The notes beneath the pieces are model-generated. The model worked only from the letters and a program-made list of their open reading frames with translations. It did not search any database and was not told the DNA's origin. This document shows positions 16,323 through 23,365 of a stretch of 23,714 bases of DNA, piece by piece (position 1 is the stretch's first letter; each line of letters opens with the position of its first letter). The DNA is from a virus. The translations under genes were made by a program, and so were the position numbers. The stretch is taken from positions 1 to 23,714 of IMG/VR virus record IMGVR_UViG_3300020468_001082; one strand, written 5' to 3'.

Positions 16323-17485
16323 TAATTATCCGCCTTAGGTTTAAGTGCTTTTGAAATTGCTTGTCTTTCAATGACAGTATCACCACCAATGTTTGTTGTT
16401 TTTGTGTTGTTAATAAACGAACCTTTTTGTGTATTCTTAGTAGGACTGTTAGTTAAGTTGTGTCTTACTGCATCTTCAACTTTTACCCAACGTCTACTAT
16501 CAAATCTAAATAATCTATTTGGCATAAAATCTGTCCTTAAAAAATAATCTCCCTCAATACTTGCAGTTGGGAAACTTATACCATGACCAAATACCTCACC
16601 GTTCGGTGCTAATCCGTCACCTATTAAGTAACCTTGATATCCACTACGTTCTGGAGTTTGATTTACTCTACTTGCATCTAGGTTACCACTTGCAACACTG
16701 GCATCAATTGTTGCTTCATCTGTTGTTACAAGTTCTGGATTATTTTCTGCATCTACTTGTAACGTGTATAAGTGTGATGTGTCATATCCTGACTTAGGTG
16801 CATCTGCTTCTGCTTGTGATACAACCGCATCATTAACTTGCATTTCTCTTTCATATGTTGATAATACATCTCTTAAAGTTTGTGATGAACCTTCTTCAGT
16901 TGGTAAGTCAAGTATTTCTTTAAATTCTTGTGAATCAACAATCTGTTTCATTTTGATTCTGTATAAATGCGGATACCAAGTTTGTGAAAATCCTTCACTT
17001 GCACGATTTACATCTTCAACTACATAAAATCTTTTTAACGCAACACTATAATCATTAAGTGCGTGTTCATCTTTAAGGTGTGGTAATTCTAATACATCAC
17101 CTGACATTATTTTTCTGCCTAAAGTTTTTACACTATAATTTATAGGCAATGTCATGAACAAGGTATCATTCTGTAAAAATAAACCAAATTGGCTCATGTC
17201 AAAATCTACATCTTGCACATTATAAATTCCACGCATTACATATACGTCAGGATCATACTTCCTATCACGGTTTTCCATGAAAAGCATATCCTGAATATTT
17301 GTTTCCTTGACCGCATTGTATCTAGGTTGATCTGCTGTGGCTTCTGTTTCGTCCGGATTCTTTGGTCCAAGATATTTGTGTACAAATACGTCTGTACCAC
17401 CCACAGTGAACATCTCCTGTATGGTTTTATCTAGGAATTCGTAATCTTTACCCTTTTCAGGTTTGTATAAACTCAGTCTCGGCAT
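16322..17485 (-). CDS. 14: Neck protein, T4 gp14 homologue
   Basis: 387 aa from the ATG at 17485 (MPRLSLYKPEKG). An in-frame ATG at 17509 would add eight residues but lies inside the late promoter, so the inner start is preferred. T4 gp14 is 256 aa. The N-terminal half (IQEMFTVGGTDVFVHKYLGP, IQDMLFMENRDRKYDPDVY, QFGLFLQNDTLFMTLPINY, GDVLELPHL...YVVEDV) follows the neck-protein gp14 pattern found in T4-like marine phages. gp13 and gp14 form the neck/head-completion complex that lets tails join heads. The C-terminal part has a linker and a module with ASIEGDYFLRTDFMPNRLFR and RRWVKVED (about 306-338). No Shine-Dalgarno is seen; the late promoter box ends 8 bases upstream, giving a nearly leaderless mRNA. 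It overlaps gp15 by one base. Confidence 0.82.
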   Translation of the reverse strand: MPRLSLYKPEKGKDYEFLDKTIQEMFTVGGTDVFVHKYLGPKNPDETEATADQPRYNAVKETNIQDMLFMENRDRKYDPDVYVMRGIYNVQDVDFDMSQFGLFLQNDTLFMTLPINYSVKTLGRKIMSGDVLELPHLKDEHALNDYSVALKRFYVVEDVNRASEGFSQTWYPHLYRIKMKQIVDSQEFKEILDLPTEEGSSQTLRDVLSTYEREMQVNDAVVSQAEADAPKSGYDTSHLYTLQVDAENNPELVTTDEATIDASVASGNLDASRVNQTPERSGYQGYLIGDGLAPNGEVFGHGISFPTASIEGDYFLRTDFMPNRLFRFDSRRWVKVEDAVRHNLTNSPTKNTQKGSFINNTKTTNIGGDTVIERQAISKALKPKADN

Positions 17486-17493
17486 AGTAATTG

Positions 17494-17501
17494 TATTTAT
17501 C
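17494..17501 (-). promoter_or_regulatory. T4-type late promoter for gp14-gp15 (GATAAATA on minus strand)
   Basis: On the minus strand this reads GATAAATA followed by CAATTACT and then ATG (17485). The expected transcript start is only about 3-4 bases before the ATG. It lies back to back with the gp13 late promoter, separated by 5 bases. Confidence 0.75.
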
Positions 17502-17506
17502 GTTCG

Positions 17507-17514
17507 CATAAATA
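17507..17514 (+). promoter_or_regulatory. T4-type late promoter for gp13 (CATAAATA)
   Basis: CATAAATA followed by CATATAAG and then ATG at 17523. One mismatch to TATAAATA. The expected transcript start is about 3 bases before the ATG, with no room for a Shine-Dalgarno. With the opposing box it forms the inverted repeat GTATTTAT...ATAAATAC (arms 17493-17500 and 17508-17515). Confidence 0.75.
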
Positions 17515-17522
17515 CATATAAG

Positions 17523-18281
17523 ATGACAGATATTGTAACCCAAAAACAAGAGATATTCGATTATGTATCCGCAATGCTAGGCGGTGGTATGATCGATGTG
17601 GAATTAGACCCACAACACTATGAAATATCACTACGCACAGCATTTGACAAATTCCGTCAACGTTCTGATAATTCTGTAGAAGAAAGTTATATTTTCCTTG
17701 ACACAACAATAGATCAAAACGATTACACTTTAGCAAATGAAATAGTTGAAGTAAGAAAAATATTTAGACGTTCAATTGGTTCAAGAACTGGTGGTGGAGA
17801 TGGTGGTACATTATTTGAACCATTTAATTTGGCATATACAAACACATACCTTTTAGCAAGTTCTAACATGGGTGGATTAGCAACTTACAATATGTTTGCT
17901 AGTTACCAAGAACTAGTAGGTAGAATGTTTGGTTCATTTATAGAATTTAAATGGAACACAACAACAAAGAAACTTACTCTATTACAAAGACCTAGAGCAG
18001 AAGAAACACTATTATTGTATTGTTACAATCATAGACCAGATAGCGAACTTATGAAAGATTACCTTGCAAAACAATGGATCAAAGATTATACTCTAGCAAA
18101 ATGTAAGTATATGCTAGGCGAAGCAAGAAGTAAATTTGCCACTATTGCAGGTCCACAAGGTGGTTCAACTTTAAATGGTGATGCTCTTAAGCAAGAGGCA
18201 CAGGCAGAACTTGATAAACTAGAAGAAGATCTTAAACTACAAGTTGCAGGTGGAATGGGTTACGGTTTCACAATCGGTTAA
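17523..18281 (+). CDS. 13: Neck protein, T4 gp13 homologue
   Basis: 252 aa from ATG 17523 (MTDIVTQKQEIFDYV). The longer open frame back to 17463 crosses the promoter and is not used in this call. The pattern MLGGGMIDVELDPQHYEISL, SVEESYIFLDT, NDYTLANEIVEVRKIFRR, QWIKDYTLAKCKYMLGEAR, and IAGPQGGSTLNGDALKQEA matches the gp13 neck protein of marine T4-like phages (T4 gp13 is 309 aa). It works with gp14 to seal the filled head and form the tail-docking site. It is transcribed away from gp14, whereas in T4 genes 13, 14 and 15 run in one direction. No Shine-Dalgarno precedes the ATG. I see no terminator behind it. Confidence 0.83.
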   Translation: MTDIVTQKQEIFDYVSAMLGGGMIDVELDPQHYEISLRTAFDKFRQRSDNSVEESYIFLDTTIDQNDYTLANEIVEVRKIFRRSIGSRTGGGDGGTLFEPFNLAYTNTYLLASSNMGGLATYNMFASYQELVGRMFGSFIEFKWNTTTKKLTLLQRPRAEETLLLYCYNHRPDSELMKDYLAKQWIKDYTLAKCKYMLGEARSKFATIAGPQGGSTLNGDALKQEAQAELDKLEEDLKLQVAGGMGYGFTIG

Positions 18282-18288
18282 AAAGTTC

Positions 18289-18317
18289 TTGACATCCACT
18301 AAATCATAGTATATACT
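18289..18317 (+). promoter_or_regulatory. Sigma70-type promoter for the dNMP kinase gene
   Basis: TTGACA (18289-18294) and TATACT (18312-18317) are separated by exactly 17 bases: a perfect -35 and a one-mismatch -10. The start is expected near 18324, giving a leader of about 21 bases with AGGA (18332-18335) 9 bases before ATG 18345. It is the only clear host-type promoter I found in the intergenic gaps of this window, and implies early transcription by unmodified host RNA polymerase. Confidence 0.85.
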
Positions 18318-18344
18318 AATAAGACAACATTAGGAAATATTCGT

Positions 18345-18956
18345 ATGATAATAGGCATTTGCGGATTAATTGGATCCGGAAAAGACACAGTAGCACAAAC
18401 ATTAATTGACAAACATAATTTTGTTAAAACATCCTTTGCAGATAGATTAAAAGATGCAGTAGCAGTAATGTTCAATTGGAACAGAGAACTGTTAGACGGC
18501 AAAACTGATGAATCACGTGTTTGGCGTGAACAAAAAGACGAATTTTGGAGTGCTGAAACAGGTCGCGAAATTACACCTAGACTAGTTTTACAGGAATTTG
18601 GTACAGAATGTATGCGTAATGGTTTCTTTGATGGTATATGGGTAAGTTTAACTAAACAACATTTACTACAAAACAAGAATCAAAACTTTGTAATTACAGA
18701 TGTAAGGTTTCCAAATGAAGCAAAGATGATACTTGAAACAGGCGGGCAGGTATGGCGTGTAAAACGTGGAATAGATCCTATGTGGTTTAGAGTTTATCAA
18801 GATATTGGTGTAGAACCTAAAGACGTTCACCCTAGTGAATGGGCATGGGCAAACACACACTTTGATGTTGTTATTGAAAATAACGGTACATTAGAAGATC
18901 TTAAAAATCAGGTACAAGGTCGCCTTGTTTCCAACGTGACCCCACACGTTGCATAG
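18345..18956 (+). CDS. 1: Deoxynucleoside monophosphate kinase (T4 gp1-like)
   Basis: 203 aa; T4 gp1 is 241 aa. The Walker A loop GLIGSGKDT lies at residues 7-15 and is followed by VAQTLIDKHNFVKTSFADRL, the usual Asp-Arg-Leu segment of this kinase family. VITDVRFPNEAKMI near 120-133 is the conserved 'TDVRFPNE' motif, and DVVIENNGTLEDLKNQV near the end is the family's C-terminal signature. The enzyme phosphorylates dNMPs to dNDPs to feed phage DNA synthesis in the cytoplasm. It has its own sigma70-type promoter, unlike the late structural genes around it. The last 56 bases overlap the HNH gene on the opposite strand. The chain is shorter than gp1 but its motifs are complete, so it is probably active. 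Confidence 0.88.
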   Translation: MIIGICGLIGSGKDTVAQTLIDKHNFVKTSFADRLKDAVAVMFNWNRELLDGKTDESRVWREQKDEFWSAETGREITPRLVLQEFGTECMRNGFFDGIWVSLTKQHLLQNKNQNFVITDVRFPNEAKMILETGGQVWRVKRGIDPMWFRVYQDIGVEPKDVHPSEWAWANTHFDVVIENNGTLEDLKNQVQGRLVSNVTPHVA

Positions 18957-19254
18957 TCCTTTGGCAATTAGCACACACAGTTTTTAAATTACTAAAATGA
19001 CAATCATTTAAGTTACCATTAATATGGTACACATTAAATTGTACTTGCTCTCCTTTGAAGCCACACTTGTCACAACTATCTTTTTGTCTATATCCGGCCT
19101 TGTACCAGTTAGGTACGCCATGACCTTTTCCATTATGCATACAGGTTTCACACTGCTTTCTATAATAAGTCTTGTTACCTTTCTTATAGTTTATAGCCGC
19201 TGGTCTTTGTTTACAATAATTACATAAGGGTCTGCTCATAATAGTATTTACCAT
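18901..19254 (-). CDS. HNH-endonuclease-like zinc protein (probable free-standing homing endonuclease)
   Basis: 117 aa. Two zinc-type Cys pairs occur early (CNYC and CETC), then CDKCGF, then the core VYHINGNLNDCHFSNLKTVC with CANC: His-Asn-Gly-Asn with downstream Asn and the CxxC pair, the pattern of small phage HNH proteins. Such genes often move between phages by cutting a neighbouring sequence. It lies between the dNMP kinase and sheath genes, against the direction of both, and overlaps the kinase 3' end by 56 bases. I used ATG 19254, which has GGGGG (complement of 19264-19268) 9 bases upstream and a possible minus-strand late box TGTAAATA (19288-19281). An inner ATG at 19239 gives 112 aa. 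The C-terminus is short (QGDLVPDF). Nuclease activity is inferred. Confidence 0.82.
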   Translation of the reverse strand: MVNTIMSRPLCNYCKQRPAAINYKKGNKTYYRKQCETCMHNGKGHGVPNWYKAGYRQKDSCDKCGFKGEQVQFNVYHINGNLNDCHFSNLKTVCANCQRTMQRVGSRWKQGDLVPDF

Positions 19255-19280
19255 ACCTTTTTGCCCCCTTTTTCAGGCGA

Positions 19281-19288
19281 TATTTACA
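19281..19288 (-). promoter_or_regulatory. Possible late promoter for the HNH gene (TGTAAATA on minus strand)
   Basis: On the minus strand this reads TGTAAATA, two mismatches in the first half of the late box but with TAAATA intact. The predicted start, about 6 bases further, would leave a leader holding the GGGGG ribosome-binding site before ATG 19254. A second poorer box, GGTAAATA (19252-19245), would instead serve the inner ATG. Confidence 0.4.
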
Positions 19289-19307
19289 CTAGATTTTGGA
19301 ACATTCG

Positions 19308-19315
19308 TATAAATA
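19308..19315 (+). promoter_or_regulatory. T4-type late promoter for tail sheath (TATAAATA)
   Basis: A perfect TATAAATA followed by CTAATAA. The predicted start is near 19321. The leader includes AGGAG (19336-19340), eight bases before ATG 19349. The full consensus fits the high expression expected of a sheath gene. Confidence 0.88.
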
Positions 19316-19348
19316 CTAATAACGAAAGATCCAATAGGAGAACAAAAA

Positions 19349-22300
19349 ATGGCAAATTTAGTATCACCAGGTGTACAGGTCAGTGTTATAGACGAATCGT
19401 TCTATACCCCGGCTGAACCAGGCACTACGCCGATGATTTTTGTTATCACTGCACAGGACAAAACAAACGGCAGTGGTACAGCAACAGCATCAGGCACAAC
19501 AAAAGCAAAAGCGGGAACACCATACTTAATAACTTCACAAAGAGAGTTAACAGAGACTTTCGGTGATCCGACTTTTTATACAGATTCAAACAACAATCCA
19601 ATTCATGGTGGAGAACTTAATGAATATGGATTACAAGCGGCATATTCTTATTTAGGTGTAGCCAACAGAGCATTCATTACTAGAGCAGATGTAAACACTG
19701 CTGAATTACAAGCGAGTGCAACAGCACCAGCGGCAAATCCTGCGGCAGGTACTTACTGGTTTGACACTAGCAATTCAAGATATGGTATATTTGAATGGAA
19801 TGGTGCATCTGCTACAACAACAGGTGGACAATCATTTACAAATAAGATTCCGTATGTAATAACAGACAAAAACGAACAAGTAGGAAACGTAGTAACAGGT
19901 GACCCTAAAACATCTGTTGGAGCAATTGGTGATTATGCTCTTGTAACTACAACTACTGTTAATAAATTATACTACAAAAACTCCGATGGTGCGTGGGTTA
20001 AAGTTGGAACTAGTACATGGGTAGGTAGCCATCCTGCTGTGACTGGATCTACAAGCAATCCAACTGTAACAGGCTCAGCAACAATGGTGATTAACTCAAC
20101 TACAATTACAGCAAGTGGTACTGCATTGTCAGATGTCGTAAGTGACATTAACGGTGCTGGTATTTCAGGTGTAAGTGCAAAAGCAGTTAATGGTAGATTA
20201 GCAATTTTCTCAACAACAAACAACATTGTGATTGCTGAAGGTAACGGATTATTAGCAGAGGTAGGAATAACAGCAGGTACATATTACTTGCCTAAATTAG
20301 CAATAGCACCTCACACTAATGTTCCTGAATTTAAAGCAACAGATACAAATCCAAGACCAACTGGATCTATTTGGTTTAAAACTACACAAAGTAACTTAGG
20401 TGCAAACCTTAAAGTTAAAAACTTTAACGGAAACACAAACCTTTGGACAGATGTAGTTGCTCCGATTTATGCAAACAATATGTCGGCACTTAAAGCACTT
20501 GATTCAACAGGCGGTGGATTAAATCTAGCAGTTGGTACTTTATATGTACAATCAAACACAACTGAATCAACGGCTATTGAAGCAGACTTTAAAATCTTTA
20601 GACGTAAAAACACAGGTTCAACTACTATAACTTCAAGCATAATTGCGGCACAGGTTTCAGCAGGAACTTATGCATTTACAATTAGTGAATCAACTACAAA
20701 TTCAAACACGATGACAAGTCCAGTAACAGTAAGTATTCAACCTACTGGGGCGGCAACTGACTCAGAAATACTAGCGGCAGGAATTAATGGTGCTGGTTTA
20801 ACAAATGTTAGTGCAAGTGTTGATTCAAGCAACAGAGTTGTTATTAGTCATAATGACGGTGGTGACATTAGATTTGTAGACACAAACGGTGTTTTAGCAT
20901 TATATGGTTATGCGGCATACGTGAGTGCATCAAGTGGTACAGCAAACTTATACTTTGTACCAGGTACATCTAGTGCAACTAATCCTAAGCAGTTCTTAGC
21001 AAGTAACTGGCAGGTATTAACTTATACTGCAAGTGCAAATGCTCCAACTGCCTTAACAACAGACAATACTTTATGGTACAGTTCTGTTATTGACGAAGTA
21101 GACATTATGATACACAACGGAACAGACTTTGTTGGATATCAAAATTATCAATCAGGAAGTATTAACTACAATACAACTGATCCATTAGGTCCACAGGTTA
21201 GTGCAACAGCACCAACTACACAATCAGATGCTAGTGCGTTAGTAGAAGGAGACATTTGGATTTCAACTGCTGACTTAGAAAACTATCCTAAGATTTATGT
21301 GTGGAACGCAACTACTTTAAAATGGATATTAAAAGACAACACGGATCAAACTACAGAGAACGGTGTTTTATTTGCTGATGTAAGATACAATACTACTGGT
21401 GCAACAAGTGGCACAGCAGGAACTATTGTTTCATTGCTAACAAGCAACTACATGGACACTGACGCTCCAGATCCAGCACTATATCCAAAAGGTATGTTGT
21501 TATGGAACACAAGAAGAAGTGGATTCAACGTTAAGAAATTTAGAAGAAACTACGTTGATACTACTGCAAACAACTTACGTGGTAGTGATGCAGGCAACAG
21601 TATGTCAGCATACTACGAACACAGATGGGTAACTGAAAGTGCAAATCAATCAGATGGCGCAGGTTCATTTGGTAGAAAAGCACAAAGAAAAGTAATTGTA
21701 CAACAATTACAAGCGATGGTAAACAGCAACCAAGAAATTAGAGATGATGAATCAAGAATCTTTAACTTACTTGCTTGTCCAGGTTATCCAGAACTAATTG
21801 GTGAGATGAAATCATTAAACAGTGATAGAGGCTTAACAGCATTTATCGTAGGTGACTCTCCATTCAGATTAACATCAGATGCAACAACTTTAAACAATTG
21901 GGGTAAAAATGTTAATTTGGCAACAGAGGACAATGATAAAGGACTTGTTACAAGTGATGAATACTTAGGTGTGTTTTATCCAAGTTTATTCACAAGCGAC
22001 AACGCGGGTAATAATGTAACAGTTCCAGCATCACATGGTATCTTAAGAACCATTGCACTCAGCGATCAAGTATCTTATCCATGGTTTGCTCCAGCAGGAA
22101 CAAGACGTGGTGGAATAACAAATGCAAGTGCTACAGGTTTCATTGACAGTGAAGGTGAATTTAAGTCAATCGCACTTAACGAAGGACAAAGAGACACACT
22201 TTACTCTAACAATGTAAACCCAATAACATTCTTAACTGGTGCAGGACTTGTTAACTTTGGTCAAAAGACTAGAGCCGCAAATGCTAGTTCACTAGATAGA

Positions 22301-22612
22301 ATAAATGTAGCAAGACTTGTGATTTACTTAAGATCACAACTTAACAAGTTGGCGAAACCTTATATCTTTGAACCAAACGATAAGATTACACGTGATGAGA
22401 TCAAAGCACAGGTAGACTCACTAATGTTAGAGTTAGTAGGTCAAAGAGCACTGTATGATTTCTTAGTAGTGTGTGACGAAAGTAACAACACACCATCAAG
22501 AATAGACAGAAATGAACTATATGTAGACATAGCGATAGAACCAGTGAAAGCAATAGAATTTATTTACATTCCATTGAGACTTAAAAACACTGGAGAAATA
22601 GCGGGCCTATAA
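19349..22612 (+). CDS. 18: Contractile tail sheath protein, T4 gp18 homologue with large insertion
   Basis: 1087 aa versus 659 in T4. The N-terminus (MANLVSPGVQVSVIDESFY, TPMIFVITAQD, LITSQRELTETFGDP, LNEYGLQAAYSYLGVANRAF) and the C-terminal third (KVIVQQLQAMVNSNQEIRDD, FNLLACPGYPELI, YPWFAPAGTRRGG, INPITFLTGAGLVNFGQKT-like text, LNKLAKPYIFEPND, VKAIEFIYIPLRL) are clear sheath signatures; the sheath contracts to drive the tube through the cell envelope. Between about residues 120 and 750 lies an insertion with repeated W-rich modules (near 124, 331, 564 and 631) and two flagellin-IN-like segments (about 245-311 and 452-521). It has a perfect late promoter and AGGAG. The tube gene follows after 30 bases. 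Identity is firm; the insertion probably forms surface domains on the sheath. Confidence 0.95.
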   Translation: MANLVSPGVQVSVIDESFYTPAEPGTTPMIFVITAQDKTNGSGTATASGTTKAKAGTPYLITSQRELTETFGDPTFYTDSNNNPIHGGELNEYGLQAAYSYLGVANRAFITRADVNTAELQASATAPAANPAAGTYWFDTSNSRYGIFEWNGASATTTGGQSFTNKIPYVITDKNEQVGNVVTGDPKTSVGAIGDYALVTTTTVNKLYYKNSDGAWVKVGTSTWVGSHPAVTGSTSNPTVTGSATMVINSTTITASGTALSDVVSDINGAGISGVSAKAVNGRLAIFSTTNNIVIAEGNGLLAEVGITAGTYYLPKLAIAPHTNVPEFKATDTNPRPTGSIWFKTTQSNLGANLKVKNFNGNTNLWTDVVAPIYANNMSALKALDSTGGGLNLAVGTLYVQSNTTESTAIEADFKIFRRKNTGSTTITSSIIAAQVSAGTYAFTISESTTNSNTMTSPVTVSIQPTGAATDSEILAAGINGAGLTNVSASVDSSNRVVISHNDGGDIRFVDTNGVLALYGYAAYVSASSGTANLYFVPGTSSATNPKQFLASNWQVLTYTASANAPTALTTDNTLWYSSVIDEVDIMIHNGTDFVGYQNYQSGSINYNTTDPLGPQVSATAPTTQSDASALVEGDIWISTADLENYPKIYVWNATTLKWILKDNTDQTTENGVLFADVRYNTTGATSGTAGTIVSLLTSNYMDTDAPDPALYPKGMLLWNTRRSGFNVKKFRRNYVDTTANNLRGSDAGNSMSAYYEHRWVTESANQSDGAGSFGRKAQRKVIVQQLQAMVNSNQEIRDDESRIFNLLACPGYPELIGEMKSLNSDRGLTAFIVGDSPFRLTSDATTLNNWGKNVNLATEDNDKGLVTSDEYLGVFYPSLFTSDNAGNNVTVPASHGILRTIALSDQVSYPWFAPAGTRRGGITNASATGFIDSEGEFKSIALNEGQRDTLYSNNVNPITFLTGAGLVNFGQKTRAANASSLDRINVARLVIYLRSQLNKLAKPYIFEPNDKITRDEIKAQVDSLMLELVGQRALYDFLVVCDESNNTPSRIDRNELYVDIAIEPVKAIEFIYIPLRLKNTGEIAGL

Positions 22613-22615
22613 TAT

Positions 22616-22623
22616 GATAAATA
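22616..22623 (+). promoter_or_regulatory. T4-type late promoter for tail tube (GATAAATA)
   Basis: GATAAATA begins four bases after the sheath stop. The predicted start is near 22629. The leader carries AGGAG (22632-22636) six bases before ATG 22643. The tube gene can therefore be expressed separately from the sheath, as well as by read-through. Confidence 0.8.
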
Positions 22624-22642
22624 AAAGTAATAGGAGCAAATA

Positions 22643-23278
22643 ATGGCAATTTCAACACTCTCAAGATTAACAGTGCCTTTAGATAGCAACGCAAGTGCAT
22701 CTACTCAAGGCTTGTTAATGCCTAAACTGCAATACCGCTTTAGGGTATCGCTAGAAAATTTTGGTGTAAGTGCCCCAACAACGGAACTTACAAAACAAGT
22801 AGTAGATGTTACAAGACCAAACGTATCCTTTGAGCAAATTACACTAGATGTTTACAACTCAAAAGTATATTTGGCAGGTAAACATACTTGGGAACCAATC
22901 ACACTTAACTTACGTGAAGACGCATCAAACAACGTTCAAAAATCAGTTGGTGAGCAATTACAGAAACAATTTGATTTCTTTGAACAGTCTAGTGCAAGAT
23001 CAGGAGCGGATTATAAATTCGTAACCAGAATTGAAATACTAGATGGTGGTAATGGTGAGCAAACACCTGATGTGCTTGAGACTTTTGAATTGTACGGTTG
23101 TTATCTTGAGAGTGCAAACTACAATACATTGGCTTATGCAACTTCAGACCCAGTATCAATTGCACTTACAATTAGATACGATAATGCAATCCAAACTCCA
23201 GAAAATACAGGAATTGGAACAGCAGTAGGTAGAGCAATTAACAGTTCTGCGGCAACTGGTGTAAGTTCAGGTACATAA
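22643..23278 (+). CDS. 19: Tail tube protein, T4 gp19 homologue
   Basis: 211 aa; T4 gp19 is 163 aa. Recognisable parts: MPKLQYRFRVSLENFGV near 26-42, the tube-fold entry strand; VVDVTRPNVSFEQITLDVYN near 53-72; SKVYLAGKHTWEPITLNLRED; and ETFELYGCYLESANYNTLAY with PVSIALTIRYDNA near the end. gp19 hexamers stack into the rigid inner tube of the contractile tail. It follows the sheath gene as in T4 (18-19) and has its own late promoter and AGGAG. The C-terminal 30 residues are a Gly/Ser/Thr-rich tail. A strong intrinsic terminator lies 23 bases after the stop. Confidence 0.93.
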   Translation: MAISTLSRLTVPLDSNASASTQGLLMPKLQYRFRVSLENFGVSAPTTELTKQVVDVTRPNVSFEQITLDVYNSKVYLAGKHTWEPITLNLREDASNNVQKSVGEQLQKQFDFFEQSSARSGADYKFVTRIEILDGGNGEQTPDVLETFELYGCYLESANYNTLAYATSDPVSIALTIRYDNAIQTPENTGIGTAVGRAINSSAATGVSSGT

Positions 23279-23301
23279 TAATAATTAAAATATTAGAGAT
23301 T

Positions 23302-23325
23302 AAAGGCGCTAAGGCGCCTTTTTTC
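23302..23325 (+). terminator. Intrinsic terminator after the tail tube gene
   Basis: AAAGGCGC (23302-23309) pairs perfectly with GCGCCTTT (23314-23321) around a TAAG loop, and the second arm runs into six Ts (23319-23324). The stem is GC-rich in otherwise AT-rich DNA. It would end transcripts from the sheath and tube promoters, and the next gene has its own late promoter. Confidence 0.92.
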
Positions 23326-23352
23326 TTCTTAAAATCACCATCATTTTATTTG

Positions 23353-23360
23353 GATAAATA
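23353..23360 (+). promoter_or_regulatory. T4-type late promoter for the second tube-like gene (GATAAATA)
   Basis: GATAAATA followed by TTAGT and then ATG 23366. The expected transcript start falls at or within a base of the start codon, so the mRNA should be leaderless; no Shine-Dalgarno fits in the five bases between. Confidence 0.75.
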
Positions 23361-23365
23361 TTAGT

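Noticed and set aside
17486-17509. Upstream ATG at 17509 for gp14
   Set aside because: It lies within the late promoter boxes, upstream of the expected transcript start; MPRLSLYKPEKG at 17485 is the more natural N-terminus.
17463-17522. Upstream extension of the gp13 frame to 17463
   Set aside because: It crosses both late promoter boxes and overlaps the gp14 start; the family-like N-terminus begins at ATG 17523.
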